A stretch of DNA of 54,164 bases from an uncultured bacterium (GTDB lineage Bacteria; Verrucomicrobiota; Verrucomicrobiia; CAIQCK01), in NCBI GenBank assembly GCA_903870275.1, contig CAIQCK010000083.1, positions 1 through 54,164 of the forward strand. The letters run 5' to 3'. The notes under the pieces were generated by a model. The model worked only from the letters and a program-made list of their open reading frames with translations, searched no databases and was not told the DNA's origin. Below, in pieces: positions 1 through 6,949 of the stretch (its first letter is position 1; each line of letters starts with the position of its first letter). A program made the translations under genes and the position numbers.

Positions 1-72
1 CTCGCTTCGCTCGGCCTCCCTCCGTCCCGCACCCCCAGCCGGGCTGAAGAGGGTCGCAGACAACAAGCAACG

Positions 73-125
73 AAGGGGACATTCTCTCGTGAGTTAACAA
101 GGGGACATTTCTAAAGAGTTTTGAC
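73..125. repeat. Two tandem copies of a ~27-nt GGGGACATT repeat
   Basis: Two imperfect direct copies, each beginning AAGGGGACATT and ending in a GAGTT..AAC or GAGTT..GAC stretch, lie side by side just upstream of the first gene. Such GGGGACATT blocks often mark the ends of mobile or repetitive elements, but no transposase is visible and the left side is cut by the window edge. I cannot assign a family. Confidence 0.4.
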
Positions 126-177
126 ACGTCCAGAATCGTCTGGCATTGCGCCGACCGACGCCGCTAAACTTCCGGCC

Positions 178-1179
178 ATGATTCGAATCGCGATGCTCTC
201 AATGGCCCACCTCCACGCCAACAGCTACGCGCAGGAGGCGCGCAACGCTCCCGACGTCCAGATCACCTGCGTCTGGGACGACGACATCAAACGCGGCGAA
301 GCGGCGGCGAAAGAATACGGCGTGCCGTTCGACGAGGACCTCGCCCGCGTGCTCAGCCGCAAGGACGTGGACGCTGTCGTCGTCTGCTCCGAGACCAGCA
401 AGCACCGCACGATCCTCGTCGCCGCCGCCCACGCGCGGAAGCACATCTTCGTGGAGAAGCCGCTGACGCTGACCGCCGCCGAAGCCGACGAAGTGGCGCG
501 AGAGATCAAGGCCGCTGGCGTGAAGTTCATGATTTCGCTGCCGCAACGGAGCAAATCGGAGACGCTGCTGCTGAAGAAGCTCATTGACGACGGCACACTC
601 GGCAAAATCGCGACCGCGCGATTCCGCATGGGCCACGGCGCGGCGCTGGAAAAAATGTTCAAGGACGGCAGCGCGTGGTTCGGCGACGAGAAGTTCGCCG
701 GCGCAGGCGCGCTGTTTGACATCGCCTGCCATACGGTCGACGCGATGCGCTGGCTGCTGGGCGAGCCGGCGAGCGTGTTTTGCAAGAGCGTCAACTTCAC
801 CGGCACGTATGCGGTTCCCGACAACGGCGTCGTCGTGATCGAGTTCAAAAGCAAGGCCGTCGGCATTCTCGATTTCAGCTACGTCCAGGGCGCCGGGCCG
901 AACTTCTGGGAACTCTACGGCACCGAAGGCGCCGCCGTGCGCGACATGCCGGGCCATCCGCCCGTCACCTACATCCTGCGCCAGGGCGCCGACGGTTTCG
1001 CGCCGGCGTGGCAGCGCGTGAAAATGCCCAAGCCGCTGCCGAGCGCGATGAAGCAATGGTTTGCCGCGATCCTTGGCAACGAGCCGGCGCACGTCACCGT
1101 GGACGACGCCTGCAACCTGACGCATCTGTTGGAAGCCGCGCGCCTCTCCGCCCGCGAAGGCCGCGAGGTGAAACTGTAG
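178..1179 (+). CDS. Gfo/Idh/MocA family NAD(P)-dependent oxidoreductase, cytoplasmic
   Basis: This is a 333-residue Gfo/Idh/MocA-type dehydrogenase: N-terminal Rossmann domain (about 1-120), then the alpha/beta substrate domain. The family oxidises or reduces sugar and inositol hydroxyls with NAD(P). The hallmark VEKP motif is at about 92-95 and the C-terminal GxxxFDIACHTVDAMRWLLG stretch, with its conserved Asp/His, is present. The usual GxGxxG loop is replaced by MLSMAHLHANSY, so cofactor binding may be unusual. There is no signal peptide, unlike the three related proteins in this window. I chose ATG 178 rather than the upstream TTG at 121 because the family begins right at the first beta-strand (IRIAML). 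TAAACT seven nt upstream could be a -10 box. It converges on the next gene across a strong terminator. Substrate unknown. Confidence 0.85.
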   Translation: MIRIAMLSMAHLHANSYAQEARNAPDVQITCVWDDDIKRGEAAAKEYGVPFDEDLARVLSRKDVDAVVVCSETSKHRTILVAAAHARKHIFVEKPLTLTAAEADEVAREIKAAGVKFMISLPQRSKSETLLLKKLIDDGTLGKIATARFRMGHGAALEKMFKDGSAWFGDEKFAGAGALFDIACHTVDAMRWLLGEPASVFCKSVNFTGTYAVPDNGVVVIEFKSKAVGILDFSYVQGAGPNFWELYGTEGAAVRDMPGHPPVTYILRQGADGFAPAWQRVKMPKPLPSAMKQWFAAILGNEPAHVTVDDACNLTHLLEAARLSAREGREVKL

Positions 1180-1207
1180 ACGAACAGCGACGGCGGCATT
1201 CAAAAAA

Positions 1208-1239
1208 CAAGGCGGCTGCGCACTCGCACAACCGCCTTG
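1208..1239. terminator. Bidirectional hairpin terminator between convergent genes
   Basis: Perfect 8-bp arms CAAGGCGG/CCGCCTTG enclose an inner TGCG/CGCA stem. It is preceded by an A-run and followed by GGCCTTGTTTC, and lies between the convergent stops at 1179 and 1268. Confidence 0.65.
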
Positions 1240-1267
1240 GGCCTTGTTTCTGAACAGCACTCGATCG

Positions 1268-1741
1268 TCATCTTGCCCACGGGCAACCGGGGCACAAGCC
1301 GCACGCCGGGCCGTTCGCTCCTGCTGGACACGCCGCGCAACACCAAGCGCCGCGTCCGCCGCACCAGCCGGGACCGCCATACTGTTGCGCGATTTGCTTC
1401 ACTAACTCGCTGTTCTTGGTCATGAGTTCGCGGAATTGCGTTCGCAGTTTTCCCACCACCACTTGTTGCGCACCAACGGCTGCGGTGTCAGCACCGCCCG
1501 TTTGCAATGCGCGCAACGCCGCCTGTTCTTCAATGATTTCGGTTTGCAGCTTGCCCACCTGCTCCACAAACGCCTTCTGCTGCGGGTCAGTTGGCGTCAC
1601 GCGCGTCAACCAACAACCCGCGCCCTGTCTGCACCAACCGCGCCCCTGCCCGCACCAGCCACGGCCTTGCGCGAAACCGGAAGCGGCCGTCAACGCCAGC
1701 AACAGGCCGCCTATCGTTAGAATCTGCCACACTCGTTTCAT
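1268..1741 (-). CDS. Exported Cys-rich, coiled-coil protein (ZraP/Spy-like layout)
   Basis: This is a 157-residue protein. A signal peptide (about 1-25, ending SGFAQ) is followed by a Gly/Trp/Cys-rich stretch (GWCGQGRGWCRQG), a helical Gln/Glu-rich core (about 45-110) and a second Cys-rich tail holding WCCAAC and CGLCPGC. The layout of a helical core flanked by Gly/Cys metal-binding-like segments recalls the periplasmic metal-responsive Spy/CpxP/ZraP group, but no diagnostic LTxxQ motif was identified. ATG 1741 is preferred over ATG 1744 because AAGGAGA lies 7 nt upstream. It is divergent from the DUF134/NifX-like genes, so metal or redox stress handling is a reasonable inference. Function unproven. 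Confidence 0.7.
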   Translation of the reverse strand: MKRVWQILTIGGLLLALTAASGFAQGRGWCGQGRGWCRQGAGCWLTRVTPTDPQQKAFVEQVGKLQTEIIEEQAALRALQTGGADTAAVGAQQVVVGKLRTQFRELMTKNSELVKQIAQQYGGPGWCGGRGAWCCAACPAGANGPACGLCPGCPWAR

Positions 1742-1860
1742 CATCGTTCTCCTTCTTTGAAGTTTCTCGCCAACGGTTATCACGCTGGCTGCTGGAGAAG
1801 ACGAGGCATGCCCGCGGCGCATTCCATTTATTTCAACAATGTTGGTCGGCACACTGTGAG

Positions 1861-1877
1861 GTAACGGCGACCGTTAC
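1861..1877. promoter_or_regulatory. Perfect dyad GTAACGG-CGA-CCGTTAC
   Basis: Seven-bp arms with a 3-bp spacer lie in the divergent intergenic region, about 120 bp upstream of the Cys-rich gene. It is a candidate regulator site. No -35/-10 pair was recognised for the minus-strand gene. Confidence 0.4.
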
Positions 1878-1954
1878 TGACAACCCTGTTTATCTCCACT
1901 GCCTTCAAGGCAAATGGGGGGATCTGGTTTCCGCCGTTCAACGCACGACGGCGC

Positions 1955-1990
1955 TTGACTCAAACCAGTTATGAGCATATTCTCATAACT
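1955..1990 (+). promoter_or_regulatory. Sigma70-type promoter overlapped by a perfect palindrome (operator) upstream of the DUF134 gene
   Basis: TTGACT (1955-1960), a 17-bp spacer and TATTCT (1978-1983) form a good promoter. A perfect inverted repeat with 9-bp arms, AGTTATGAG (1967-1975) and CTCATAACT (1982-1990), covers the spacer end and the -10 box. A protein bound there would block transcription. The adjacent DUF134 protein carries an HTH-like region and is an obvious candidate, so autoregulation is inferred. The expected start point is about 1990, giving a leader of about 23 nt. Confidence 0.7.
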
Positions 1991-2013
1991 GTCGGTTATA
2001 ACACCACACACGT

Positions 2014-2499
2014 ATGACAAGACCTTGTTGCCTAAGACACATCCGGAATCTTCCGGCGGCTGTTTATTTCAAACCGAGGGGCATACCCATGGTTGATCTG
2101 GAGCAGGTCACGCTAACCCTTGATGAAGTGGAGGCGCTGCGGCTGGCAGATTTGGAGGCGCTCTATCAGGAGGAGGCGGCAAAGAAGATGAGGATTTCGC
2201 GCGCGACGTTTGCCCGAATCATCGAGCAGGCGCGCCGAAAGGTGGCCGAGGCGCTGATTCACGGCAAGGCGCTCTGTTTGGAAGGCGGAGCCGTGGTTTT
2301 GAAAGGAATAACCAAAACACCAAGGAGCGGCGGAACTGGCCCCGCTCAACCCGGGCAAGGGATGGGACGCGGACCGTGTGGATGTGGGCAGCGCCACGAC
2401 GCCGGACGCAGCAACTGTTGCGGCGGGAAGGCGCATGCCGGGCCGGCTCGTTGTTCACCCAAGACGGCAGCCGCTGGCAAACAAAAGAAAAGCAAATAG
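2014..2499 (+). CDS. DUF134 family predicted DNA-binding protein
   Basis: This 161-residue protein matches the DUF134 family along its first 100 residues: the start with TYF/VYF-KPRGIPM, then the block VTLTLDEVEALRLADLEALY and an HTH-like stretch (MRISRATFARIIEQARRKV, about 55-75) similar to sigma region 4. DUF134 proteins are predicted DNA-binding proteins commonly next to NifX/NifB-like genes, as here. The C-terminal 45 residues are Cys/His/Gly-rich (CGCGQRH, NCCGG, CSPK), which suggests metal sensing or storage. The start is fixed by family alignment. The NifX-like gene begins 5 nt after the stop, so the two are co-transcribed. It is probably autoregulated through the palindrome at 1967-1990. 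Confidence 0.85.
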   Translation: MTRPCCLRHIRNLPAAVYFKPRGIPMVDLEQVTLTLDEVEALRLADLEALYQEEAAKKMRISRATFARIIEQARRKVAEALIHGKALCLEGGAVVLKGITKTPRSGGTGPAQPGQGMGRGPCGCGQRHDAGRSNCCGGKAHAGPARCSPKTAAAGKQKKSK

Positions 2500-2504
2500 A
2501 TATC

Positions 2505-2885
2505 ATGAAACTATGTATTCCTGTTGCGGAGAATGAAGGGTTGAAAAGCGTTGTATATGGGCACTTCGGGTCGGCACCGTTGTTTGTGCTGGTGGACTCT
2601 GAAACGATGGCCGTGGAGCCGCTGGCCAACCGTGATCAAACTCACGTTCACGGGGCTTGCAATCCCATGCGGGCACTGGCTGGCCGGCAAGTGGACGCGG
2701 TGATTGTTGGCGGCATTGGCCCCGGCGCAGTGAATGGCCTCCAGCGGGCTGGCATCGCCGTATATCAATCACCCGCACAAACGTTGAACGAAGCCGTAGC
2801 GCAGTTCAACCAAGGCCGCCTCCCCAAGATCGGCTTGGAGAACGCCTGCGCAGCACATCACGACGATAGCTGCGAACATCACTAA
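2505..2885 (+). CDS. NifX/NifB-type dinitrogenase Fe-Mo cofactor-family protein
   Basis: This 126-residue protein has the single NifX/NifB C-terminal domain (PF02579 type) over nearly all its length: MKLCIPVAENEG at the start, the YGHFGSAPLF motif, and VDAVIVGGIGPGAVNGLQRAGI. Family members bind or deliver metal clusters. Outside nitrogen fixers such stand-alone proteins are of unknown role, and no nif gene is seen nearby. The tail HHDDSCEHH is a likely added metal ligand cluster. ATG 2505 is used because upstream in-frame codons belong to the DUF134 reading frame region. It sits in an operon with the DUF134 gene. Confidence 0.85.
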   Translation: MKLCIPVAENEGLKSVVYGHFGSAPLFVLVDSETMAVEPLANRDQTHVHGACNPMRALAGRQVDAVIVGGIGPGAVNGLQRAGIAVYQSPAQTLNEAVAQFNQGRLPKIGLENACAAHHDDSCEHH

Positions 2886-2994
2886 GCCAACCGCGCTTCA
2901 CACAGCAAGTCCGGCCATGAACCAGAACACGTGCTGAAGATCGTCTCAGCTTGTTCCAGAACCATCCGCGCAATCGGACTGCCGCACGGACAAC

Positions 2995-3159
2995 ATGGAA
3001 TACAACCACGACGCGAAGACGTTTCGCTGCACGAGTCTGGGCCATTCCACATTCGCCACGGACGGGAAGTTGCTGAAGGGATTAGCAAGCCGGTCTCTGA
3101 CGAAGTTCGAGGCGAAACTGGATGCAAGCGATAAGAACAGCTTGGTCATCCTTTTGTAA
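2995..3159 (+). CDS. Possible 54-residue protein, unknown
   Basis: An ATG-started ORF downstream of the NifX-like gene encodes a soluble, Lys/Ser-rich 54-residue product beginning MEYNHDAKTF. Its composition is protein-like, but there is no clear ribosome binding site and I recognise no family. It occupies most of the 325-bp gap between 2885 and 3211. It may be a genuine third operon gene or chance. Confidence 0.25.
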   Translation: MEYNHDAKTFRCTSLGHSTFATDGKLLKGLASRSLTKFEAKLDASDKNSLVILL

Positions 3160-3210
3160 CGTGCCACTGAAATGCAATAAGGACGAGGTGATGGACTGAG
3201 CCATTCCCTT

Positions 3211-4221
3211 TTACTTGATGCTGTCGGCAATTTTCAACAACTCGGCCTCCGGCAGATCGCCCACCAAAATGAACGTCCGATTCCCGAGTTGCCTGACCAG
3301 CATTCTACCCGGCTGGCTGGCCAGCAATTCACAGCCGCGCCCGCCGCGCCCCCTCCCCCATCCAAAACCGCGTCCACCGCCGCGCCCCGGGCACTGCGTG
3401 AACCGCTCGAACACCGAGACGCTGTTCAAGCCGTCCACGTAACGCACATGCGCCGACGCCACGCCGCACCGGCAGCGATAGAGATGAAATCCATCGAGCG
3501 CAAAGCCCACCGGCAGATACGCCGGCTCGCGGACATCGAACGCAACCGCCTTCGACAAACCCTCCCGCTCCCAATGCCGGCCGGAATCGTCTTCGATCAC
3601 GACCTTCTTCCATCCGTCCGGAATTTCGAAAATCCCGTCGTCCAACCGCGGGTTCCACTCGATGTCCGTGTAAAAACTCAGCGTCGCGAGCTTGCCGTCG
3701 CTGTCGTAATACTCCGAGCGCAGGATGAGTCCGGTGGAGCGGTCCACCCATACCTTCTTGGACGGACGGCCCGGCTCGCGGTGCTTGACGACCAGTACAT
3801 CAGCCGCGCGGCCGATAATCGGCTCCGTTCGTTCCGCCGTTACCGTGTAGCTCTTCAACAGCAAATCAAATGTGCCTGGCTCCCGATGCGAACAACCGAC
3901 GGAAGCGGTTCGCCCCGCCGGGTCGAGCCGGATGACCGCGTCGCCTTTCTCAATCATCACCATCCCCTTCAATGCCGGCGACTGATATTCCCAACGGCAG
4001 TAGCCCGGCTTGCGGCACACCACGACCTGCGATGACACGGAACCTTGCCGCGAGAACGTCGCCGTGCTCAGCGTCGCGCGCAGCGTGAGTTGCTCCTCCG
4101 CGCTCTGCGCCGCCCGCAACCGCTCCGCCGGATTCGCCAGTGTCGGCGCGGCCGTGCCACTCGCGGCGGAGACTGCCAGTGCCATCGCCGCCATGCTGAT
4201 AAGAAGAGTCGCGCGCATCAT
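3211..4221 (-). CDS. Exported RseB/MucB-like regulator of the ECF sigma factor
   Basis: This 336-residue protein has a signal peptide (about 1-24), then an outer-membrane-lipoprotein-sorting/RseB-like beta domain (VCRKPGYCRWEYQSP, YTVTAERTEPIIGRAADVLVVKHRE, DRSTGLILRSEYYDSDG; about 45-200), then a C-terminal DUF4367/MucB-like domain. RseB-type proteins bind the periplasmic part of the anti-sigma factor and tune envelope-stress signalling. A Gly/Arg tract (GRGGGRGFGWGRGRGGRG, about 278-297) is inserted in the C-terminal domain and is unusual. The start overlaps the anti-sigma stop as ATGA, so the three genes form one operon. RseB is a role by context; sequence similarity is only judged by eye. 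Confidence 0.7.
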   Translation of the reverse strand: MMRATLLISMAAMALAVSAASGTAAPTLANPAERLRAAQSAEEQLTLRATLSTATFSRQGSVSSQVVVCRKPGYCRWEYQSPALKGMVMIEKGDAVIRLDPAGRTASVGCSHREPGTFDLLLKSYTVTAERTEPIIGRAADVLVVKHREPGRPSKKVWVDRSTGLILRSEYYDSDGKLATLSFYTDIEWNPRLDDGIFEIPDGWKKVVIEDDSGRHWEREGLSKAVAFDVREPAYLPVGFALDGFHLYRCRCGVASAHVRYVDGLNSVSVFERFTQCPGRGGGRGFGWGRGRGGRGCELLASQPGRMLVRQLGNRTFILVGDLPEAELLKIADSIK

Positions 4222-4703
4222 GGTATCTTCCTCTCCGCTTCGCCGCGGCCCAGCATCGCGCCCAACGCGGCTTTGTCACTCAACGGATCGTTCCATGCCA
4301 GCATGCCGTGGCGTTGGAGGAAGTCCTGCGTGTCGTCATCCTCCTCGCGCGACAGCCGCGAAACCGTCGCGAGCAGCGCCACCGCCACAATCGCCGTCGC
4401 CGCCAGCCCGGCGTAAGCCAGCCGCGGCCATCGCGGCGGCAAAAGCGTCTGCCACCAGGGCGCGCGCGCCGGCTCCGGCTTCGGCGCTTCGATGTCGCGG
4501 CGGATGGATTCCCAGAGTCCCGCCGTCGCTTCTTCCGGCGGCAACGCATCAAGCACCGTGCCGACTCGTTGCAGCGCGCGCAACTCGCGCTGGCACGCCG
4601 GGCACTCCTGAAGATGGCCCGCGATCTCCGCGCGTTCCGGCTCCTGTAGCGCGCCGACGGAGAAGTCGGCCAGTTGGGATTGGATGTCTTTGCAAGGTTT
4701 CAT
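4218..4703 (-). CDS. Zinc-finger anti-sigma factor, membrane-anchored
   Basis: This 161-residue protein starts with a putative zinc-finger domain bearing the H-x3-C-x2-C motif (GHLQECPACQ, about 28-37) typical of anti-sigma factors. A Pro/Ala linker follows, then one membrane helix (LAYAGLAATAIVAVALLATV, about 92-111) and a short periplasmic tail. It should hold the ECF sigma factor at the membrane until signalled. It lies 7 nt after the sigma gene and overlaps the RseB-like gene by 4 nt, so translation is coupled. Confidence 0.85.
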   Translation of the reverse strand: MKPCKDIQSQLADFSVGALQEPERAEIAGHLQECPACQRELRALQRVGTVLDALPPEEATAGLWESIRRDIEAPKPEPARAPWWQTLLPPRWPRLAYAGLAATAIVAVALLATVSRLSREEDDDTQDFLQRHGMLAWNDPLSDKAALGAMLGRGEAERKIP

Positions 4704-4710
4704 ACGCGCC

Positions 4711-5283
4711 TCATTCTTTCACCAACGGATCCAGCGTTTTCCGCAATGCCTCCCGCGCCCGCGCGAGTCGCGACAACACCGTGCCAGGCGAGATGCCCAG
4801 CGTTTCGGCGATGGCCATGACCTCCATGCCCTCCAGATGGTGCATGGCCACGACCGTCCGGTGGATTTCCGGCAGCCGCTGCACGGCACGCCGCACAAAC
4901 CGCTGCGTGTCCTCCGACAACACGATCTGTCCCGGTTCCAGCGACCAGTCGGGAATCTCCAGCGTGGCGGGTGGCTCCCCGTCTTCCAGCGGCGCGTCCA
5001 ACGAAATTGTCGGCCGCTCGATTCGCTTTCGGCTGTCGCGCACGACGTTCAACGCAATTTGATGCAGCCACACCAGAAAAGCTCCGTCCGAGCGCAGGCT
5101 TCTAAGCGCACCCCATGCCCGCACGTAGGTTTTCTGCGTCAGATCGGCCGCATCTTCGGAATTCGACACCATGGACAAGACATAGTTGTAGATCCGGCGG
5201 TGCGTCGCGCGAAACAACTCGCCGAACGCTTCCACATCGCCTTCGCGCGCCCGCGACACCAGCGCCGGGTCGGAAGTTTCCAT
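4711..5283 (-). CDS. ECF-type RNA polymerase sigma factor (RpoE family)
   Basis: This 190-residue protein has region 2 (about 5-75, with AFGELFRATHRRIYNYVLSM and DAADLTQKTYVRAW) and region 4 (about 120-185, with HLEGMEVMAIAETLGISPGTVLSRL, the HTH). It directs RNA polymerase to stress promoters. ATG 5283 gives the standard ECF N-terminus; ATG 5334 would add a non-conserved extension. It is first in an operon with its anti-sigma factor and an RseB-like protein. A possible autoregulatory promoter lies at 5307-5332. Confidence 0.88.
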   Translation of the reverse strand: METSDPALVSRAREGDVEAFGELFRATHRRIYNYVLSMVSNSEDAADLTQKTYVRAWGALRSLRSDGAFLVWLHQIALNVVRDSRKRIERPTISLDAPLEDGEPPATLEIPDWSLEPGQIVLSEDTQRFVRRAVQRLPEIHRTVVAMHHLEGMEVMAIAETLGISPGTVLSRLARAREALRKTLDPLVKE

Positions 5284-5306
5284 ATTCTGATTCTGGTTTA
5301 GGACAG

Positions 5307-5332
5307 GACGACTGCCGACGCCGACAGATTCC
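5307..5332 (-). promoter_or_regulatory. Candidate ECF-type autoregulatory promoter
   Basis: On the minus strand GGAATC (5332-5327), a 16-bp spacer and CGTC (5310-5307) match the GGAAC-N16-CGTC pattern of many ECF promoters. It lies 24 nt before the sigma factor ATG. Sigma factors of this class usually activate their own operon. Confidence 0.4.
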
Positions 5333-5377
5333 ATCTTTTTTGCGAACGGCAAACGGTCGCGACGTCGGCCCTTCCGG

Positions 5378-5923
5378 TCAACGCAACCAGCCCGCCAGTT
5401 GGGCCTGCGCGTCGGGAGCGGCGCACACGGCGAGCGCTTCGCCGAAAAAGACGCGGTGGAAGTCGCCTTGCGGATAAAACGCCGACACGATCTCCGGCGC
5501 GAGGTGCGGTGGAATGACCTCGTTGGTGTGGACGACTCGGCACTCGTAGCTGATGGCGGCCTGCTCGATCAGCGGCACCGTCACCTGTTGCGCCGGCGCG
5601 GGCGTCATCCCGGTCTCGGCGAACTTGTCCGTATCGCGACCTGACATCGAGCCGCAAATCTGGATGGCATCGACGAACTCCGGCGTCATCACATTCACAG
5701 TGAACTCGGCGACCTGCTCCAGCCGGCTGAAACTGTATCGGCTCGGGCGCACCAGCACCTCGATGATCGGCTTGCCCCAAATGACACCGCCCGTCATCCA
5801 GCCGATGGTCATCGGGTTCGGTTTGCCGTCCGCGCCCATCGTGCAAAGCAGCAGTCCGCCCTGCGTCAGCGCCGCCATCGTTTCCCGCCAAAGATCGAAA
5901 GGCTGGATCGGTTGCTTGTTCAT
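5378..5923 (-). CDS. Flavin reductase-like / FMN-binding split-barrel protein
   Basis: This 181-residue protein has the flavin-reductase-like fold: N-terminal LLLCTMGADGKPNPMTIGW, then GKPIIEVLVRPSRYSF and FTVNVMT, motifs around the FMN site of this family. Members reduce FMN/FAD or act as flavoprotein oxidoreductases; the substrate here is unknown. The start overlaps the nitroreductase stop as ATGA, making it the third gene of a DUF123-nitroreductase-flavin reductase operon, which suggests that two flavin enzymes are made together. Confidence 0.8.
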   Translation of the reverse strand: MNKQPIQPFDLWRETMAALTQGGLLLCTMGADGKPNPMTIGWMTGGVIWGKPIIEVLVRPSRYSFSRLEQVAEFTVNVMTPEFVDAIQICGSMSGRDTDKFAETGMTPAPAQQVTVPLIEQAAISYECRVVHTNEVIPPHLAPEIVSAFYPQGDFHRVFFGEALAVCAAPDAQAQLAGWLR

Positions 5924-6456
5924 GATTGCTTGCCTCCGACAAATTCGTGGTGCACGAGATCGCTCAACGCCCGCCTCGGTCGCGCCGCCGGCTGCTCCGC
6001 GGCGTAGCCGATGGACAAAACAGCGACGGGCCGCAATGTTCCGGTCGCACCCACTGCCGCCGCCACCGCCGCGTCGTCATACGCGCCAACCCAGCAGCAT
6101 TTCAACCCCAGAGCCGTCGCTGTCAACTCGGCGTAGGCGCAGGCTATGGTCGCGTCCTGTACGCAGTAAAGCTGCGCGCCGCGCTCGGCGTAACGGTCGC
6201 GGTTCCGCTCCGGCGCGGCCAGGAACACCAGCACCACCGGCGCTTCGCCGATGAACGTCTGGTCCCACGCCGCATCGACGAGCTGCTCCTTCCGTTCGGC
6301 GTCGCGCACGACCACGATTTCGTAAGCCTGCCGGTTGCCGGCCGACGGCGCGGCGTCGGCCGCTTCCAAAATGCGCTGCAACTTCTCCGCCTCCACCTCG
6401 CGCCGCTGATAGGCGCGAACCGAGTGACGCTGTTTGATAGCTTCAAAAATGTCCAT
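5920..6456 (-). CDS. Nitroreductase family protein
   Basis: This 178-residue FMN enzyme of the nitroreductase superfamily begins with DIFEAIKQRHSVRAYQ, carries PSAGNRQAYEIVVV (FMN contact region) and ends with the AVLSIGYA segment. It reduces nitroaromatics, quinones or similar acceptors with NAD(P)H. ATG 6456 aligns with the family N-terminus; the upstream in-frame extension overlaps the DUF123 gene and is not conserved-looking. It overlaps the DUF123 gene by 14 nt and the flavin reductase gene by 4 nt. Confidence 0.85.
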   Translation of the reverse strand: MDIFEAIKQRHSVRAYQRREVEAEKLQRILEAADAAPSAGNRQAYEIVVVRDAERKEQLVDAAWDQTFIGEAPVVLVFLAAPERNRDRYAERGAQLYCVQDATIACAYAELTATALGLKCCWVGAYDDAAVAAAVGATGTLRPVAVLSIGYAAEQPAARPRRALSDLVHHEFVGGKQS

Positions 6457-6853
6457 ATTGTCTCCGGCCCAAGTAAACCAGATGCGTCGGACAATCGCAA
6501 TCGCTGGAACCGAAGCGCGGCGCGACCACCTGCACGCCCGCCAGCCGTAGCGTCCGCGCGTTCCACGAACACTCCAGCCGCCGCCGAGTCGCCCGCGTTG
6601 TGATCCGCAGGATGCGCGCGCGCCGCAACAGGTAGTCAATGTGCCAGTGCATCTTCTTCCGCCGCCGCTGGTGCCGCGCGAGGCGTTGTTCAAGCCCGCC
6701 GAGCGCGCTGCCGGTGTAAACATAGACGCCCGGCGGAAAATCGAACGTCCCCAGCTTCCCAACCGTCAGCCGCGTCACCTTGGGCAGTTCGAGCCATAGC
6801 TGGTAAACGCCCGGCGTGCGCGATGCCGTCTGTTTTGATCGTCGGTGTTGCAT
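6443..6853 (-). CDS. DUF123 (GIY-YIG-related) family protein
   Basis: This 136-residue protein fits DUF123: GVYQLWLELP, then FDFPPGVYVYTGSALGGLEQRLARH and HWHIDYLL, followed by a Cys-containing C-terminus (SSDCDCPTHLVYLG). The family resembles GIY-YIG nucleases and is usually a stand-alone protein of unknown function, sometimes next to endonuclease III. ATG 6853 is the last start before the conserved region. It is the first gene of the operon running to 5378, and diverges from the BNR-repeat gene at 6950. Confidence 0.78.
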   Translation of the reverse strand: MQHRRSKQTASRTPGVYQLWLELPKVTRLTVGKLGTFDFPPGVYVYTGSALGGLEQRLARHQRRRKKMHWHIDYLLRRARILRITTRATRRRLECSWNARTLRLAGVQVVAPRFGSSDCDCPTHLVYLGRRQYGHF

Positions 6854-6913
6854 GTCACCTGACCGCCTCGCGGGTATCAACTTTCTGTCAAAAACGCAAG
6901 ACTGCCATCTCCG

Positions 6914-6942
6914 TTGCGCCAACGCCCGCATCTCCGTATGCT
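6914..6942 (+). promoter_or_regulatory. Sigma70 promoter, predicted leaderless transcript
   Basis: TTGCGC (6914-6919), a 17-bp spacer and TATGCT (6937-6942). The -10 box ends 7 nt before ATG 6950, so transcription should begin at or next to the start codon. Confidence 0.55.
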
Positions 6943-6949
6943 ACGGCTC

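Noticed and set aside
199..1380. Minus-strand open frame of 393 codons
   Set aside because: It is antisense to the Gfo/Idh/MocA gene and crosses the terminator at 1208-1239.
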